64,000 nucleotides of DNA from Lysobacter sp. (lineage in GTDB: Bacteria > Pseudomonadota > Gammaproteobacteria > Xanthomonadales > Xanthomonadaceae). The notes beneath the pieces are model-generated. The model was given only the letters and a program-made list of their open reading frames with translations. It had not been told where the DNA came from and made no database searches. Positions 46,225-58,914 of the stretch are shown piece by piece. A program made the position numbers and the translations under genes. The stretch is taken from assembly GCA_011526085.1 (NCBI GenBank), contig WYBC01000016.1, positions 186,001 to 250,000 of the forward strand. The letters run 5' to 3'. Numbering within the stretch: the first letter of the stretch is position 1; each line of letters begins with the position of its first letter.

Positions 46225-46961
46225 GTCTTGTCCTGCACATGCGTCGGGCCGGTGGGCTCGGGGGTAAGCCCCTGCCAGCTGAGCGCAAACCCGTTGGTGT
46301 AACGAAGATCGGCGCGCTTCAGCGTGCGGTCGTCCTGCGCCGGCAACTGCGGCAGCAGGCGCGCGAACCGCTGCAGCCGCAGCCTGGCGTCGTCGCGGCC
46401 GAGCAGCACTTCGGCGCCGTTCGACAGCGTCATCGACCAACTGCCGCGATCGTCGATCGTCAGCGTGCGCACATCGAGGCCGCCGGCGGCGAACATCGCC
46501 CGCGCTTCGTTGTACAACCGCACCAGATCGCCGCTGCGCGCTTCCGGGCCATCGAAACGCGGCAGGCCCTTCGGCACGGCCACGCCTTTCGCCGGAATGA
46601 TCCTGCCGCGCTCGGACAGCAGGCGATCGCGGCCCCACCATGCGAATGGACGGTGTTCGACCACCGTCACCACGAGCTTGTCCGGCCACTGCTTGCGCAC
46701 TTCCGCGTGTTCGATCCACGGCAACCGCGCCACCGCGCCCTGCGCGTCCTCGAGACGCACGGCGAAGAAACCGCGCTGCGCGTGCGGATAGACGGCCGAC
46801 ACGATCTGCGCGTCGGTGACACGGGTGAGTTGCCCGTTCACCAGCACCGTGCGCAGCGGCCAGCGTTCCGCGCCGACCCAGCCGCGGATCACCGCCACCA
46901 CCGGCAACACCACCAGCGCCAGCGCCAGCAGCCACGCCATCAGTCGCAGGAAGGCGCTCAT
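46221..46961 (-). CDS. ftsQ: Cell division protein FtsQ
   Basis: 246 residues, single-pass inner-membrane protein linking early and late divisome proteins. The transmembrane helix is at about 5-25 ([20 protein letters not shown]). The POTRA domain follows ([20 protein letters not shown]), then the beta domain with [19 protein letters not shown] and [10 protein letters not shown], the most conserved FtsQ segment. It overlaps both ddl and ftsA by four bases, so translation is coupled. Confidence 0.95.
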   Translation of the reverse strand: MSAFLRLMAWLLALALVVLPVVAVIRGWVGAERWPLRTVLVNGQLTRVTDAQIVSAVYPHAQRGFFAVRLEDAQGAVARLPWIEHAEVRKQWPDKLVVTVVEHRPFAWWGRDRLLSERGRIIPAKGVAVPKGLPRFDGPEARSGDLVRLYNEARAMFAAGGLDVRTLTIDDRGSWSMTLSNGAEVLLGRDDARLRLQRFARLLPQLPAQDDRTLKRADLRYTNGFALSWQGLTPEPTGPTHVQDKT

Positions 46962-47950
46962 CCGCCGCGCACCTCCGCGGTATCCGTGGACGGAGACATC
47001 GCGCCCGGAAGCGTGTTTTCCAGCACCAGCCAGCACAGGGTTTCGAAATCGATGCCGATCTGGCGCGCGGCCTTCGGCACCAGCGAATGGCTGGTCATGC
47101 CCGGCGCGGTATTGATCTCGATGAGCTGCAGGCCGAGGCGGCGATCGCGCATGACGTCGACGCGGCCCCAGCCGCTGCAGGCGGCGGCGCGGAACGCGCG
47201 CAGCGCGAGATCGCGGATCGCGGTTTCGTCGTCGCCTTCGAGGCCCGGACAGAGATACTGGGTGTCGTCGGCGATGTACTTGGCGTGATAGTCGTACCAC
47301 TCGCCGGCCGGCACGATCCGGATCGACGGCAGCGCGAGGTCGCCGAAGATGCCGACGGTGAATTCCTCGCCGATCACCATCTGCTCCATCAGCAGTTCGC
47401 CCGGGTAGCCGGCGGCGAAGGCTTCGGCGGCATCGAGATCGGACTCGGCGAGGATGCGGAAGACGCCGACGCTGGACCCTTCGCACGACGGCTTGATGAA
47501 CACCGGCAGGCCCAGCGCGCGCGCGGCGGCGCGCATGTCCGCGCCGGGGTGCAGGCGCTCGAATTTCGGCGTCGGCAGTCCTTCGCTCATCCACACCTGT
47601 TTGGTGCGGATCTTGTCCATGCTCAGCGCCGATCCGAGCACGCCGGAGCCGGTGTAGGGCACGCCGAGCGCCTCCAGCGCGCCCTGCAGCACGCCGTCCT
47701 CGCCGCCGCCCCTGTTGCCGTGGAGTATGTTGAAGACGCGCTCGTAACGCTTGTCCATGAGCGCGGCGATCAGCGCCGGAATGCCGTCCACCGCATGCGC
47801 GTCGATGCCGCGCGCGCGCAGCGCGTCGAGCACGTTGCGCCCGGATTCGAGCGAGACTTCGCGCTCGGCGCTGGTGCCGCCCATGAGCACGGCGACGCGG
47901 CCGAACACGGCGGGATCCTGGAAACGGGGCTGTGGCGCAGCGGCGGTCAC
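46958..47950 (-). CDS. ddlB: D-alanine--D-alanine ligase
   Basis: 330 residues. ATP-grasp enzyme making the D-Ala-D-Ala end of the peptidoglycan stem. It shows [32 protein letters not shown] (usually H-G-x-x-GEDG), [13 protein letters not shown] and [18 protein letters not shown]. The Gly-rich [10 protein letters not shown] loop fits the D-Ala-using family. The stop overlaps ftsQ and the start overlaps the murC stop, each by four bases. Confidence 0.96.
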   Translation of the reverse strand: MTAAAPQPRFQDPAVFGRVAVLMGGTSAEREVSLESGRNVLDALRARGIDAHAVDGIPALIAALMDKRYERVFNILHGNRGGGEDGVLQGALEALGVPYTGSGVLGSALSMDKIRTKQVWMSEGLPTPKFERLHPGADMRAAARALGLPVFIKPSCEGSSVGVFRILAESDLDAAEAFAAGYPGELLMEQMVIGEEFTVGIFGDLALPSIRIVPAGEWYDYHAKYIADDTQYLCPGLEGDDETAIRDLALRAFRAAACSGWGRVDVMRDRRLGLQLIEINTAPGMTSHSLVPKAARQIGIDFETLCWLVLENTLPGAMSPSTDTAEVRGG

Positions 47951-49395
47951 GACGTGGCGTCCTCGGAAAGGCTCTGGGGGAATCCCTGGGTGGCGATCTG
48001 CTGCGCGGCGGCGCCGATGTCGCCCGCACCCATCATCAGCAGCAGGTCGCCGTCGCGCAGCACGTCCGGCAGCACGGAAGACAGTTCGCCGGCGCTGCCG
48101 ACCACGACCGGATCGATGCGGCCGCGCGCGCGGATGCTGCGCGCCAGCGACTTGGCGTCGGCGCCCGCGATCGGCGCTTCGCCCGCGGGGTAAACCTCGG
48201 TCAACACCAGTGCATCGACGCTCGACAGGACCGCGGCGAAATCATCGAACAGATCGCGCGTCCGGCTGTAGCGATGCGGCTGGAACGCGACCACCAGCCG
48301 GCGATCCGGCCAGCCGCCGCGTGCGGCCTGGAACACCGCTTCGAGTTCTTTCGGGTGATGACCGTAATCGTCGACCAGCTGCACCTTCGCGCCCTGCGCC
48401 GTGCGCGGTTCGGCGAGCAGGTTGAAGCGGCGGCCGATGCCGGCGAATTTCTCGAGCGCGCGCGCGATCGCGTCCGGCGCGACACCGAGCTGCCAACCGA
48501 TGGTCGCGGCGGCGAGCGCGTTCTGCACGTTGTGGCGGCCGGGTAGCGCCAATGTCACCGGCGTGCGCGATCCGTCGGGCAGGCACAGGGTGAAGCGCAT
48601 CGCCGGGCCGGCCTGTTCGACGTCTTCGGCGCGCACGTCGGCGTGCGCGGCGAAGCCGTAGGTGACCACGTGCCGCGGCATGTCGGCCGCGAGCGCGGCG
48701 ACTTCGGCGTCGTCGATGCACAGCACCGCGAGGCCGTAGAACGGGAGCCGGTGCAGGAATTCCGAGAACGCCGCCTTCACCCGGGCGAAATCGCCGCCGT
48801 AGTTCTCGAGGTGATCGGCATCGATGTTGGTCACGACCGCGATCAGCGGATTCAGGCGCAGGAAGCTGCCATCGCTTTCGTCGGCCTCGGCCACCAGCCA
48901 TTCACCGCTGCCCAGACGCGCGTTGGCGCCCGCGGCCAGCAATTGACCGCCGATCACGAAGGTCGGATCGAGCCCGCCCTCGCCGAGCACGCTCGCGCTG
49001 AGCGACGTGGTCGTGGTCTTGCCGTGGGTACCGGCGATCGCGATGCCGCGACGGAAGCGCATCAGTTCGGCCAGCATTTCAGCGCGCGGCACCACCGGGA
49101 TGCGTTGCGCCTGCGCCTCCATCCATTCGGGGTTGTCGCGCTTGATCGCGCTGGACACCACCACGCAGTCGGCGCCGAGCACGTTCGCGGCGGCATGGCC
49201 GCGGCAGACGGTGGCGCCGAGCGACGCCAGCCGGCGCGTGGTCGCGTTGTCGGCGTTGTCCGAGCCGGAAACCTGATAACCCAGCGTGCACAGCACTTCC
49301 GCGATGCCGCTCATGCCCACGCCGCCGATGCCGACGAAGTGCACCCGCGGAAAAGCTTTCGAAACGTCCTTGATGTCGAGCAGTCGACGGATCAT
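47947..49395 (-). CDS. murC: UDP-N-acetylmuramate--L-alanine ligase
   Basis: 482 residues. It adds the first stem amino acid to UDP-MurNAc. The N-terminal Rossmann motif is [18 protein letters not shown], the ATP loop is [22 protein letters not shown] and [14 protein letters not shown] follow, and the C-terminal domain has [14 protein letters not shown]. Its ATG at 49395 overlaps the murG stop by four bases. Confidence 0.97.
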   Translation of the reverse strand: MIRRLLDIKDVSKAFPRVHFVGIGGVGMSGIAEVLCTLGYQVSGSDNADNATTRRLASLGATVCRGHAAANVLGADCVVVSSAIKRDNPEWMEAQAQRIPVVPRAEMLAELMRFRRGIAIAGTHGKTTTTSLSASVLGEGGLDPTFVIGGQLLAAGANARLGSGEWLVAEADESDGSFLRLNPLIAVVTNIDADHLENYGGDFARVKAAFSEFLHRLPFYGLAVLCIDDAEVAALAADMPRHVVTYGFAAHADVRAEDVEQAGPAMRFTLCLPDGSRTPVTLALPGRHNVQNALAAATIGWQLGVAPDAIARALEKFAGIGRRFNLLAEPRTAQGAKVQLVDDYGHHPKELEAVFQAARGGWPDRRLVVAFQPHRYSRTRDLFDDFAAVLSSVDALVLTEVYPAGEAPIAGADAKSLARSIRARGRIDPVVVGSAGELSSVLPDVLRDGDLLLMMGAGDIGAAAQQIATQGFPQSLSEDATS

Positions 49396-50480
49396 GCGCG
49401 TGCCTCCTCGAGCACTGCGTCGGCGACGCGTTCGGCGGCGTCGACCCTGGCCAGCGTGCGCGCCGCTTCGGCCATGAACAGGCGTTTCGCCGGATCGATG
49501 ACGAGATTGCGCAGTTCCATCGCGAGCTTGTCGGCCAGGTCCGCGTCCTGTTTCAGCAGCACGCCGGCGCGACGCTGCACGACGTATTGCGCGTTCTTGG
49601 TCTGGTGGTCGTCGACCGCGGTGGGCAGCGGCACCAGGATGCTGCCGACGCCCGCGGCGCAGACTTCGGCGATGGTCAGCGCGCCGGCGCGACAAACCAC
49701 GAGGTCGGCCCAGGCGTAGGCCGCGGCCATGTCGGCGATGAACGGCTCGACCGACGCCGCGACGCCGGCTTGGGCGTAAGCCGCGACGGCCGCGTCGCGC
49801 ATCTTCTCGCCGCACTGGTGGCGGACTTCGATGCCCGCGCCCTGCAACTGGCGCAGCGCCTGCGGCACCGCATCGTTCAATGCGCGCGCGCCCTGGCTGC
49901 CGCCCAGCACCAGCAGGCGCAGACCTTCGTCGCGACCTTCGAAACGCGCGGCCGGCGGCGCGATGGCCGCGATCACGTCGCGCACCGGATTGCCGACGAC
50001 CATTTCCTTGCCGGGGAACGCGTCGGGGAAGCCGCAGAGCACCCGGCGCGCGAATTTCGCGAGCACGCGATTGGTCATGCCCGGCGCGCGATTCTGTTCG
50101 TGCACCAGCAGCGGAATGCCGGCCAGCACCGACGCGATGCCGCCCGGGCCGGCCGCGAAGCCGCCGAAGCTCACCACCGCGCGCGGCTTGCGCGTGCCCA
50201 GCACCTTCGCAGCGGCGCGGATCGCCGCCAGCACGCGCAGCGGCGCGCGCAGCAGCGTGCCCAGGCCCTTGCCGCGCACGCCGGAGATCGCGATCGTCTC
50301 GATCTCGATCCCGTGCTGCGGCACCAGTCGCGTTTCCATGCCGCCTTCCGCGCCCAGCCAGACCACCGGCACGCCGCGCGCGCGCAACGCGGCGGCGACC
50401 GCGAGGCCCGGGAAAATATGTCCGCCGGTGCCGCCGGCGAGGATCATCACCGGCGCACCGCCATTCGGGACGGCGCTCAT
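49392..50480 (-). CDS. murG: Undecaprenyldiphospho-muramoylpentapeptide GlcNAc transferase MurG
   Basis: 362 residues. Peripheral inner-membrane glycosyltransferase that turns lipid I into lipid II. The G loops are visible: [17 protein letters not shown] at the N-terminus and [13 protein letters not shown] in the second domain. [20 protein letters not shown] carries the conserved UDP-GlcNAc site and [14 protein letters not shown] follows. It overlaps ftsW and murC by four bases each. Confidence 0.97.
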   Translation of the reverse strand: MSAVPNGGAPVMILAGGTGGHIFPGLAVAAALRARGVPVVWLGAEGGMETRLVPQHGIEIETIAISGVRGKGLGTLLRAPLRVLAAIRAAAKVLGTRKPRAVVSFGGFAAGPGGIASVLAGIPLLVHEQNRAPGMTNRVLAKFARRVLCGFPDAFPGKEMVVGNPVRDVIAAIAPPAARFEGRDEGLRLLVLGGSQGARALNDAVPQALRQLQGAGIEVRHQCGEKMRDAAVAAYAQAGVAASVEPFIADMAAAYAWADLVVCRAGALTIAEVCAAGVGSILVPLPTAVDDHQTKNAQYVVQRRAGVLLKQDADLADKLAMELRNLVIDPAKRLFMAEAARTLARVDAAERVADAVLEEARA

Positions 50481-51805
50481 GCGCTCCTCCCGAAGGTCGG
50501 TTCGACGCGGTCGCGCAGACGGCTGGTGCCGCGCACGTTGCCCAGCGCCGACGCGGTCGTCGTCGCCACCGGCTGCGCGGTGGGCGGCACGCCGCCGGAC
50601 ACCTGCGCCGACTCGCCGCGCAGGCGCGCGACCTGGCGTTCGGCGCGATCGAGTTCGTAGGACACGCGCAGCAGCAGGCCCAGCGCGGCGCAGGTGCCGA
50701 GGACGCTCGAACCGCCGGAGGAAATCAGCGGCAGGGTCAGGCCCTTGGTCGGCAGCAGACCGAGATTCACCCCGATCGACACGAAGCTCTGCAGGCCCAG
50801 CGACAGCGCGACGCCGAACGCGCAGTAGCCGGCGAAATGACGGCGCATCTCGACGCATTTCAGACCGATCCAGAACGCGCGGCCGACCAGCAGCGCGAAC
50901 AGCGCGATGACCAGGCAGACGCCGACGAAACCCAGCTCCTCGGCGATCACCGCGAGGATGAAGTCGGTATGCGCTTCGGGCAGGTACGACAGCTTCTGCA
51001 CCGAACCGCCGAGGCCGACGCCGAACCACTCGCCGCGACCGATCGCCATCAGCGCATTGGTCAACTGGTAACCGCTGTCGAACGGATCCGCCCACGGATC
51101 CCAGAACGAGGTGAAGCGCCGCCAGCGATACGGTTCGGCGATCGCGATGATCGCGAGCAGCGGCAGGCCGACCAGCACCGGCCCGAACATCCGCGGCAGA
51201 TGCACGCCGCCGAGCACCAGCATGCCGGCGGTGATCGCGAGGATCAGCGACAGCGAACCGAAGTCCGGCTGTTTGATCAGCAGCACCACCAGCGCGACGG
51301 CGACCCCCAGCGGCTTGAGCATCGCGCGCCAGGTCGCGTTGACTTCGTCGCGGAAGCGCACCAGATAGCTGGCCAGCCACACGACGTACATCACCTTCAC
51401 CGCTTCCACCGCCTGGAAACCCATGATTCCGAAGTTCAGCCAGCGGCGCGCGCCGTTCACGGTCTTGCCGATGCCGGGCACGAACACCAGGATCAGCAGC
51501 ACGAAGCACATCACCAGCAGCAGGCGATCCTGCTGCTCGATGGTCTTCAGTTCGGTGCGCATCAGCAGGCCGGCGAGGACCGCGCCCATCGCCAGGAACA
51601 CCAGATGTTTGGTGAGGAAGTAGTACGGGCCGACGTCGAGACCTTCGCCGATCGCGATCGAACTGGACGCCACCATCACCACGCCGAAGCACGCCAGCGC
51701 GATCGACGTGCCGAGCAGCCACGGGTCGTAGCGGCCGGGCAACGCGTCGAGACGCGTGGCCTGGTGGCCGAGGCCGAAGCGCGGGAGGGCGGGCCAGTTC
51801 GTCAT
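50477..51805 (-). CDS. ftsW: Lipid II polymerase FtsW (SEDS family)
   Basis: 442 residues with about ten transmembrane helices. SEDS-family glycosyltransferase that works with PBP3 at the septum. Signature segments are [19 protein letters not shown], then [18 protein letters not shown] and [13 protein letters not shown], which is near-invariant. The C-terminal cytoplasmic tail is long and Ala/Thr-rich. It begins at the last base of the mraY stop codon (TGATG overlap). Confidence 0.97.
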   Translation of the reverse strand: MTNWPALPRFGLGHQATRLDALPGRYDPWLLGTSIALACFGVVMVASSSIAIGEGLDVGPYYFLTKHLVFLAMGAVLAGLLMRTELKTIEQQDRLLLVMCFVLLILVFVPGIGKTVNGARRWLNFGIMGFQAVEAVKVMYVVWLASYLVRFRDEVNATWRAMLKPLGVAVALVVLLIKQPDFGSLSLILAITAGMLVLGGVHLPRMFGPVLVGLPLLAIIAIAEPYRWRRFTSFWDPWADPFDSGYQLTNALMAIGRGEWFGVGLGGSVQKLSYLPEAHTDFILAVIAEELGFVGVCLVIALFALLVGRAFWIGLKCVEMRRHFAGYCAFGVALSLGLQSFVSIGVNLGLLPTKGLTLPLISSGGSSVLGTCAALGLLLRVSYELDRAERQVARLRGESAQVSGGVPPTAQPVATTTASALGNVRGTSRLRDRVEPTFGRSA

Positions 51806-52902
51806 CAGCGGATCTTCAACGTGGCGAGACCGACGAGAACGAGGATCACCGAGATGATCCAGAAGCGCACGATGACGCGCGGCTCCGGCCAGCCCTTCAG
51901 TTCGAAGTGGTGATGGATCGGCGCCATCCGGAACACGCGCTTGCCGGTGAGCTTGAACGAAGCGACCTGGATCATCACCGACAGGGTTTCGATCACGAAG
52001 ATGCCGCCCATCAGCACCAGCACCAGTTCCTGGCGCACGATCACGGCGATGGCGCCGAGCACCGCGCCGAGCGCGAGCGCGCCGATGTCGCCCATGAACA
52101 CCATCGCCGGATAGGTGTTGAACCACAGGAAGCCGAGCCCGGCGCCGGCGATCGCCGCGCAGATGATCACCAGTTCGCCCGCGCCCGGCACGATCGGGAT
52201 CTGCAGATAGGTCGCGAACTTCACGTTGCCGGTGGCGTAGGCGAACACACCCAGCGCGCAGGCGACCAGCACGGTGGGCATGATCGCGAGACCGTCGAGG
52301 CCGTCGGTGAGGTTCACCGCGTTGGAGAAGCCCACGATCCAGAAATAGGCGACGCCGACGAAGAAGATCGTGCCGCCGATGCCGACCAGCGGCAGCGCCA
52401 CGTTCTTGAAGAACGGGATGTACAGGGTCGTGGCCGATTGCGCGTCGGCGGTGAAATACAGGAACAGGCCGGCCGCGAGGCCGAACAGCGACTGCAGCGC
52501 GTACTTGGTGCGCGACTTCATGCCGTTGGGATCGCGCTTGACGATCTTGATCCAGTCGTCCCACCAGCCGATCCAGCCGAACGCGACCATCACCGCCAGC
52601 ACCAGCCAGACGTAACGGTTGCGCAGATCGCCCCACAGCAGCACCGACGCGATCACGGTCAGCAGGATCAGCGCGCCGCCCATGGTCGGCGTACCGGCCT
52701 TGGAGAAATGCGACTGCGGGCCGTCCTTGCGGATCGGCTGGCCGCCCTTGAGCGTGGCGAGGCGCGCGATCACCGCCGGCCCCCACCACAGCGACAGCCC
52801 GAGCGCGGTCAGCGCCGCGAGGATCCCGCGGAACGTCAGGTAGCCAAACAGGCCGAACAGGCTCTGCAGTTGTTCCAGCCAGCGCGTCAACTCAAGCAGC
52901 AT
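51805..52902 (-). CDS. mraY: Phospho-N-acetylmuramoyl-pentapeptide transferase MraY
   Basis: 365 residues, about ten transmembrane helices. It moves phospho-MurNAc-pentapeptide onto undecaprenyl phosphate to make lipid I. Typical motifs are [33 protein letters not shown] and [19 protein letters not shown], with the Asp residues of the active site; [13 protein letters not shown] is near the end. The ATG at 52902 gives [12 protein letters not shown]; it overlaps the murF end by 11 bases. Confidence 0.97.
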   Translation of the reverse strand: MLLELTRWLEQLQSLFGLFGYLTFRGILAALTALGLSLWWGPAVIARLATLKGGQPIRKDGPQSHFSKAGTPTMGGALILLTVIASVLLWGDLRNRYVWLVLAVMVAFGWIGWWDDWIKIVKRDPNGMKSRTKYALQSLFGLAAGLFLYFTADAQSATTLYIPFFKNVALPLVGIGGTIFFVGVAYFWIVGFSNAVNLTDGLDGLAIMPTVLVACALGVFAYATGNVKFATYLQIPIVPGAGELVIICAAIAGAGLGFLWFNTYPAMVFMGDIGALALGAVLGAIAVIVRQELVLVLMGGIFVIETLSVMIQVASFKLTGKRVFRMAPIHHHFELKGWPEPRVIVRFWIISVILVLVGLATLKIR

Positions 52903-54310
52903 GCGTTTCTCCCCCGCCCGCGCGATCGGCATGGACGCCGTCGGCCAGCATGTCTTTCACGATCCTGTCCATCGCGCTGCCGCGCGACCCCTTCACCAGC
53001 ACGCGCAGCGCGCCGGGGGCCTCCCTTCCGTCGATGTCTTCGCGCAGCGCGGCGACGAGCGCGGCGTGGGTGTCGAACACCCGCGCGCCGTCGCCGAACG
53101 CATCGGCCGCCGCGGCGCTGAGCGCGCCGAGCGCGTACAGCCGCGCGATCCCCGAGGCCTTCGCGCGACGCCCCACTTCGGCGTGCAGCGCGGCGGCATC
53201 GTCGCCCAGTTCGCGCATGTCGCCGAGCACCAGCCAGGCGTCGCCGCCGGCCGCGGCCAGCGTGTCGATCGCCGCCTTCAGCGAACCGGGGTTCGCGTTG
53301 TAGCTGTCGTCGATCAACGTCGCACCGCCCGGCAGGCGATGCAGATTGAGACGACCGGCGACCGGCTGCGCGGCGTTGAGTCCAGCCGCGATCGTCGCCA
53401 GCGACACCCCTGCGCCCATCGCCAGCGCGGTCGCGGCCAGCGCGTTGAGCACGTTGTGACGGCCCGGCATCGCCAGCGTCACCGGCGCCTCGCCTTCCGG
53501 CGTGACCAGGATGAAGCGCGAACCCTCGGCATCGAGCGCGATGTCGCGCGCGGTCACGTCGGCATCGGCGTCGAGGCCGAAGCGGATCAGGCGATGGCCG
53601 TGCGCGCGCTCCGCGAAATACGGCGCGAAGGCGTCGTCGGCGTTGATCGCTGCCGCGCCGCCGCTGCGCAGGTCGTCGTAGACCGCGGCCTTGGTGTTGG
53701 CGATCTCGAGCAGACTACCCATGCGTTCGAGATGCGCGGGCGCGACGTTGTTGACCAGGGCCACGTCCGGCGGCGCGATCGCGGTGAGATAGGCGATGTC
53801 GCCGGGCTTGCCCGTGCCCATTTCGTACACCGCGAATTCGGCGTCGTCGGGCGTCTCGATCACCGCCAGCGGCATGCCGATCTCGTTGTTGCGGTTGCCG
53901 GGCGTCGCGTAGGTCTTGCCGGCGCCCTGCAGGATCGCGGTGATCAGCGTCTTCACGCTGGTCTTGCCGTTGCTGCCGGTGACCGCGACGACCTTGATCG
54001 CGCGTTCGCGCTGCAGCGCGGTGGCGAGTTGCGCCAGCGCGAGTTCGGTGTTCGCGACCACGATCTGCGGGATGGCGAGACCCCGGGTCTCGCGCGAGAC
54101 CAGCGCGGCGCGCGCGCCGAGCGCGGCCGCGCGTTCGACGTAGTCGTTGCCGTCGAAATTTTCGCCCTTCAGCGCGACGAACAGCGCCGCGACCGTGTCG
54201 GCGGCGTCGAGTTTGCGGGTGTCGGTGACCAGCACGTCGATCCGGAGATCGACGCCCACGAGGCGGCCGTTGACGGCCCTGGCGATGCGCGCGAGCGACA
54301 GCGGGGTCAT
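52892..54310 (-). CDS. murF: UDP-N-acetylmuramoyl-tripeptide--D-alanyl-D-alanine ligase
   Basis: 472 residues. It adds D-Ala-D-Ala to the tripeptide. The ATP loop is [13 protein letters not shown], then [28 protein letters not shown] and [33 protein letters not shown] closes the protein. The ATG at 54310 has GGAGG at a proper distance and overlaps the murE stop as ATGA; an ATG six bases earlier would be too close to it. Confidence 0.97.
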   Translation of the reverse strand: MTPLSLARIARAVNGRLVGVDLRIDVLVTDTRKLDAADTVAALFVALKGENFDGNDYVERAAALGARAALVSRETRGLAIPQIVVANTELALAQLATALQRERAIKVVAVTGSNGKTSVKTLITAILQGAGKTYATPGNRNNEIGMPLAVIETPDDAEFAVYEMGTGKPGDIAYLTAIAPPDVALVNNVAPAHLERMGSLLEIANTKAAVYDDLRSGGAAAINADDAFAPYFAERAHGHRLIRFGLDADADVTARDIALDAEGSRFILVTPEGEAPVTLAMPGRHNVLNALAATALAMGAGVSLATIAAGLNAAQPVAGRLNLHRLPGGATLIDDSYNANPGSLKAAIDTLAAAGGDAWLVLGDMRELGDDAAALHAEVGRRAKASGIARLYALGALSAAAADAFGDGARVFDTHAALVAALREDIDGREAPGALRVLVKGSRGSAMDRIVKDMLADGVHADRAGGGETHAA

Positions 54311-55791
54311 GCGCATGCCTCCAGCACCGTCCGCGCGGTGGCGGTGTCGTCGAAGGGATGCTGCACGCCGTCGATCTCCTGGTACGGTTCGTGGCCCTTG
54401 CCGGCGATCAGCACGATGTCGCCGTCGACCGCCATGCCGATCGCCTGGGCGATGGCCGCGGCGCGATCGCGGCGGATCGCGATCGCATCTGGACGCGCGA
54501 AGCCGGCGAGGATATCGGCGACGATCGCGTCGCCGTTCTCGGTGCGCGGATTGTCGTCGGTCACGATCACCGCGTCGGCGTGCGCTTCGGCAATCGCCGC
54601 CATCTGCGGGCGCTTGCCGCGATCGCGGTCGCCACCGCAGCCGAACACGCAGATCACGCGGCCCGCGGCATGCGCGCGCAGGGCCGACAGCGCCTGTTCC
54701 AGCGCATCGGGCGTATGCGCGTAATCGACGACGACGAGCGGCTGGCCGCGCTCGCCGCCGAGACGGTTCATGCGGCCGTTCACCGGATGCAGCCGCGACA
54801 GCACGTCGGCGATGTCCACCGACGCTTCGCCCAGCGCATGCAGCGTGCCGGCCACCGCCAGCAGGTTGTCGACGTAGAACCGGCCGAGCAGCGGCGAACG
54901 CACCGGATGGCGCGCATCGCCGATGCGCAGCGCGAAGCGGATGCCGGCGATGTCGAGCGCGATGTCTTCGGCGCGCACCGTGGCGGCGGCATGTCCGCGC
55001 GAACTGACGCCGACCGCGCGCACCAGGGCCGGCAGCGCACCGTGCAGTCGCTCGCCGAAGGCGTCGTCGAGATTGATCACCGCCGCGTCCAGCCCCGGCC
55101 ATGCGAACAGCTTCGCCTTGGCGTCGCCGTAGGCGTCCATGGTGCCGTGGTAGTCGAGATGGTCGCGGGTGAGATTGGTGAACGCGCCGACCCGGAAATG
55201 CACGCCGTCGACGCGGCCCTGGTCGAGCGCGTGCGAGCTGACTTCCATCGCCACCGCGTCGGCGCCCTGGTCGCGCAGATCCGCGAGCAGCGCGTGCAGT
55301 TGCAGCACCAGCGGCGTGGTGAAGCCGGTCGGCACCGCTTCGCCGTAGAGCCCGGCGCCGAGCGTGCCGATGGTGCCGGCGCGACGACCGCGCAGCGTCC
55401 ACGCCTGCGCCAGCAGTTGCACCGTCGACGTCTTGCCGTTGGTGCCGGTGACGCCGACCGTGGTCATCGCGCGGGTCGGTGCGCCGTGGAAGGCGTCGGC
55501 CATCGCACCGAGGCGCGCACGCAGGCCGGGCACCGCGATCATCGGAGCGGTGGTCGATGCGCTCGCCGCGAATTCGTCGGGCAGCGGCGGTTCGAACAGG
55601 ATCGCGGACGCGCCGGCGGCCTCGGCCTGGGCGACGAATTTCAGGCCGTGCGCACCGAAGCCGGCGATCGCGACGAAGGCGTCGCCCGCACGGATCGCAC
55701 GGCTGTCCTGCACCAGCCCGGAGATCTTCAGGTCCTGCGGCACGCCGGCGACATCCGGCAGCAGTTCGGCGAGACGCATGCGGCGGCTCAT
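54307..55791 (-). CDS. murE: UDP-N-acetylmuramoylalanyl-D-glutamate--2,6-diaminopimelate ligase
   Basis: 494 residues. It adds meso-diaminopimelate to the stem peptide. The ATP loop is [14 protein letters not shown], then [11 protein letters not shown] and [14 protein letters not shown]. The DDNPRTE motif (DNPR) marks diaminopimelate rather than lysine use, which fits a Gram-negative wall. [16 protein letters not shown] follows the usual pattern. It overlaps ftsI and murF by four bases. Confidence 0.97.
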   Translation of the reverse strand: MSRRMRLAELLPDVAGVPQDLKISGLVQDSRAIRAGDAFVAIAGFGAHGLKFVAQAEAAGASAILFEPPLPDEFAASASTTAPMIAVPGLRARLGAMADAFHGAPTRAMTTVGVTGTNGKTSTVQLLAQAWTLRGRRAGTIGTLGAGLYGEAVPTGFTTPLVLQLHALLADLRDQGADAVAMEVSSHALDQGRVDGVHFRVGAFTNLTRDHLDYHGTMDAYGDAKAKLFAWPGLDAAVINLDDAFGERLHGALPALVRAVGVSSRGHAAATVRAEDIALDIAGIRFALRIGDARHPVRSPLLGRFYVDNLLAVAGTLHALGEASVDIADVLSRLHPVNGRMNRLGGERGQPLVVVDYAHTPDALEQALSALRAHAAGRVICVFGCGGDRDRGKRPQMAAIAEAHADAVIVTDDNPRTENGDAIVADILAGFARPDAIAIRRDRAAAIAQAIGMAVDGDIVLIAGKGHEPYQEIDGVQHPFDDTATARTVLEACA

Positions 55792-57677
55792 CGCGCACCT
55801 CCCGCGGTCGGCAGTGCATCGAGGGCGGCCGGCGGCGCGGCGACCGCAGGCATCGCCGTCGGCACGGCAGCGCGCGGCATGGCGACCGTCGCGCCCGCCT
55901 GGCGGCTGCGCTTGGCATCGGCGGCGGCCTGCGCCGCGAGCCAGGTGTCGATGTCGTCCGGCGGCACGTCCATCAGGCGCAGCGCGCCTTCCATCACGTT
56001 GCGGAACACCGGCGCGGACACCAGGCCGCCGGTGTAGCCGAGCGTGGGGTCCGGGTCCTTCAGCACCACGACCATCGAAAAGCGCGGGTTGTCCACCGGC
56101 ACCAGGCCGGCGAAGAACGCGTTGTAGCGCCGCGAATAGCCGCCGTTGTAGGAGATGCGCGCTGTGCCGGTCTTGCCGGCGACGTGATAACCGAGGATCG
56201 CCGCCTGGGTCGCGGTGCCGCCCGGTTCGGTCACGGTCTGCATCATCCGCAGCACTTCGTTCGCGATCTTCGGATCCAGCACCTGCGCGCTTTCGCCGGC
56301 TTCGCCCTTGATGAAGGTCGGCACCACCGCGCGCCCGCCGTTGCCCAGCGTGGCGTAGACGCGCGCGATCTGCAGCGGCGTCGCGTTCATGCCGTAACCG
56401 TAGGACATCGTCTGCTTGGTGGTACCGCTCCAGAATTCCGGCTTCGGCAGATTCCCCGGGCTTTCGCCCGGAAAACCGCTGCCGGTGACGCGGCCGTAGC
56501 CGAAGCGGCTGAGGAAGCCGTGGAACTGCGCCTTGTTCAGGCGCTGCACGATCTTGGCCGAACCGACGTTGGAACTCTTGCGGATCACGCCGGTGGTATC
56601 GAGCACGCCGTAGTTGTGGGTGTCGGTGGTCCGCCAGCGGCCGTTGGGCATCCAGCCGGGATTGGTGTCGAAGATCGACTGCGGGGTGATGACTCCGGAT
56701 TCCAGCGCCGCCGCCACGGTCAGCGGCTTCATGGTCGATCCGGGCTCGATCACGTCGGTGACCGCGCGGTTGCGGTGCGCATCGCGATTGCCCACGCTCA
56801 CCGCGTTCGGATTGAACGACGGCAGGTTGGCCATCGCCAGCACTTCGCCGGTCGCGACGTCCAGCACCACCACCGAGCCGCTGACGGCGCGGGTTTCCTG
56901 CAGCGCGCGCTTCAGTTCGCGATAGGCCAGGAACTGGATCCGGCGATCGATGGTGAGGGTGATGTTCTGCCCCGGCTCGGCCGGACGGATCAGATCGACT
57001 TCCTCGACGATCCGGCCGCGGTTGTCGCGGATCACGCGCTTCGCGCCGGGACGGCCCGACAGCATCTCGTCGAACGCCAGCTCCAGGCCTTCCTGGCCGC
57101 GGTCGTCGATGTTGGTGAAGCCGAGCACATGCGCGATCGCTTCGCCCTGCGGATAGTAGCGGCGGTATTCGCGCTGCGACGACACGCCCGGCACGTTCAG
57201 CGCCAGGATCCGGCGCGCCTCGGCCGGATTGATGCGGCGCTTGAGATACACGAATTCCTTGTTCGCGCGCTGGGTCAGCTTGCGGGTGAGCGTCTCGGCA
57301 TCCACGCCCAGCGCCGTCGCCAGCTGCGGCAGGCGGTTCGGATACTTCAGCAGTTCCTTCGGATTCGCGGTGATCGATTCCACCGGCGTCGACACCGCCA
57401 GCGGCTCGCCGTTGCGGTCGGTGATCATGCCGCGACTGGTCGCGATCTCGATCTCGCGCAGGAAGCGCTCGTCGCCCTGTTTCTGGTAGAACTCGTTGCG
57501 CACCAGCTGCAGATCGACCGCGCGCGCCACCAGCGCCAGCGCGCACACGCCGAGCGCGCCGGAGACCAGCATCAGCCGGCCGCGCAGGTTGAACTGCGCG
57601 CGCGCCCGCGAACCCGGGCTGCGACGGTCGTTGCCGCGCTTGCGCCAGTCGGCGAAACGTTCGAGGAGTCGGCTCAT
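55788..57677 (-). CDS. ftsI: Septal peptidoglycan transpeptidase PBP3 (FtsI)
   Basis: 629 residues. A bitopic membrane protein with a transmembrane helix at about 34-52 after an Arg-rich cytoplasmic start, a pedestal domain, and a C-terminal transpeptidase. Catalytic motifs are complete: Ser314 in STMK, SSN at 368-370 and KTG at 502-504. The tail is Pro/Ala-rich. It crosslinks septal peptidoglycan together with FtsW. It overlaps ftsL and murE by four bases. Confidence 0.97.
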   Translation of the reverse strand: MSRLLERFADWRKRGNDRRSPGSRARAQFNLRGRLMLVSGALGVCALALVARAVDLQLVRNEFYQKQGDERFLREIEIATSRGMITDRNGEPLAVSTPVESITANPKELLKYPNRLPQLATALGVDAETLTRKLTQRANKEFVYLKRRINPAEARRILALNVPGVSSQREYRRYYPQGEAIAHVLGFTNIDDRGQEGLELAFDEMLSGRPGAKRVIRDNRGRIVEEVDLIRPAEPGQNITLTIDRRIQFLAYRELKRALQETRAVSGSVVVLDVATGEVLAMANLPSFNPNAVSVGNRDAHRNRAVTDVIEPGSTMKPLTVAAALESGVITPQSIFDTNPGWMPNGRWRTTDTHNYGVLDTTGVIRKSSNVGSAKIVQRLNKAQFHGFLSRFGYGRVTGSGFPGESPGNLPKPEFWSGTTKQTMSYGYGMNATPLQIARVYATLGNGGRAVVPTFIKGEAGESAQVLDPKIANEVLRMMQTVTEPGGTATQAAILGYHVAGKTGTARISYNGGYSRRYNAFFAGLVPVDNPRFSMVVVLKDPDPTLGYTGGLVSAPVFRNVMEGALRLMDVPPDDIDTWLAAQAAADAKRSRQAGATVAMPRAAVPTAMPAVAAPPAALDALPTAGGAR

Positions 57678-57940
57678 GGACGCAGCACCACGATGTCGGC
57701 CGGCTCCGGCGTCTTCATGCCGAGGCGCTCACGCGCGACCTTGTCGATGCGGTTGCTTTCCGCCCAGGTCGCCTGTTCCAGCTGCAGCCGGCTGAATTCG
57801 ATGTTGAGCGCGTCGCGCGCCTTCTCCAGCCGCGACAGCTCGATGAACAACTGGCGATGGCGATAGCGGGCATGGACCACGCCGATCGCGGAGACCAGCG
57901 ACGCCAGCACCAGCACGGCGACGATCACGCGCAGGCTCAT
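57674..57940 (-). CDS. ftsL: Cell division protein FtsL
   Basis: 88 residues. A short N-terminus and transmembrane helix ([20 protein letters not shown]) are followed by a periplasmic coiled coil ([30 protein letters not shown]) and a conserved RLGMKTPEP end. FtsL forms a coiled-coil complex with FtsB and FtsQ that activates FtsWI. It overlaps rsmH and ftsI by four bases, as usual in this cluster. Confidence 0.94.
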   Translation of the reverse strand: MSLRVIVAVLVLASLVSAIGVVHARYRHRQLFIELSRLEKARDALNIEFSRLQLEQATWAESNRIDKVARERLGMKTPEPADIVVLRP

Positions 57941-58914
57941 GCGTCACCGCCGATCTTTTCGGCCACGCGCAGCACGGCGCTGCGGGCGCGGGGATTGGCG
58001 GCGATTTCCTCTTCGGTCGCCTTCCGGGCGTCGCCGATCATGCGCAGCGTCGGCGTGAACGCGATCTCGACCGGCATCCGGCGATTGGCCGGCGGCGCCT
58101 TGGCACGGGCAGCGATGAAACGCTTGACGATGCGGTCTTCCAGCGAATGGAAGCTGATCACCGCGAGCCGGCCGCCGGGCTTCAGCGCGGCGTAGGCGGC
58201 GTCGAGCCCGCGCTCGAGATCATCGAGTTCGCGGTTGATGAAGATGCGGATGGCCTGGAAGCTGCGGGTCGCGGGATGGATCTTCTGCGCGCCGCGCGGC
58301 ACCACCGAGGCGATCAGCTCGGCGAGCTGCGCGGTGCGGGCCAGCGGTTCGGCGCCGCGGCGGGCGACGATCGCGCGGGCGATGCGCCGGCTCTGCTTTT
58401 CTTCGCCCCAGGTCCACAGCACGTCGGCGATCTCGCGCTCGTCGGCGCGCGCCAGCCACTGCGCCGCGCTCTCGCCGGACTCCGGATCCATGCGCATGTC
58501 GAGCGGGCCGTCCTTGCCGAAACTGAAGCCGCGCTCGGCCACATCCAGCTGCGGCGAAGACACGCCGAGGTCGAAGAGGATGCCGTCGAGGCCCTGCTGC
58601 GCCAGATCCCAGTGCGCGAGGTCGGTGAAACTACCGCGATGGATCGCGACGCGCGCATCCGCGCCGAACTCGCGTTCGGCGACGCGGATCGCTTCGGGAT
58701 CCTTGTCCATCAGCAGCAATCGGCCTCCGTCGTTCAGGCGTTCCAGCACGCCACGGGCATGACCGCCACGCCCGAAGGTGCCATCGAGATACGTTCCATC
58801 CTTCCGAATCCGCAGCCCGTCCATGACCTGCACGAACATCACCGGCAAATGCAGCACTGGCGAATGCAGCACCGGCAGGTGGGCGGGCACCGGACCCGCG
58901 CCACCCGCGGTCAC
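57937..58914 (-). CDS. rsmH: 16S rRNA (cytosine(1402)-N(4))-methyltransferase RsmH
   Basis: 325 residues. It methylates C1402 of 16S rRNA in the P site. SAM motifs are [17 protein letters not shown] and [24 protein letters not shown] and GPLDMRMDP are family signatures, and [14 protein letters not shown] is near the end. The start is GTG at 58914, overlapping the mraZ stop as GTGA. The N-terminus repeats the family's H-x-PV motif three times (HLPV, HSPV, HLPV at 12-25), from a 15-bp duplication. Confidence 0.95.
   Translation of the reverse strand: MTAGGAGPVPAHLPVLHSPVLHLPVMFVQVMDGLRIRKDGTYLDGTFGRGGHARGVLERLNDGGRLLLMDKDPEAIRVAEREFGADARVAIHRGSFTDLAHWDLAQQGLDGILFDLGVSSPQLDVAERGFSFGKDGPLDMRMDPESGESAAQWLARADEREIADVLWTWGEEKQSRRIARAIVARRGAEPLARTAQLAELIASVVPRGAQKIHPATRSFQAIRIFINRELDDLERGLDAAYAALKPGGRLAVISFHSLEDRIVKRFIAARAKAPPANRRMPVEIAFTPTLRMIGDARKATEEEIAANPRARSAVLRVAEKIGGDA
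58841..58878. repeat. 15-bp tandem repeat in the start of rsmH
   Basis: AATGCAGCAC recurs at 58848 and 58863 with matching flanks (CCGG/CTGG). The 15-bp period keeps frame and repeats a five-residue H-x-PVL unit at the RsmH N-terminus. Confidence 0.75.
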
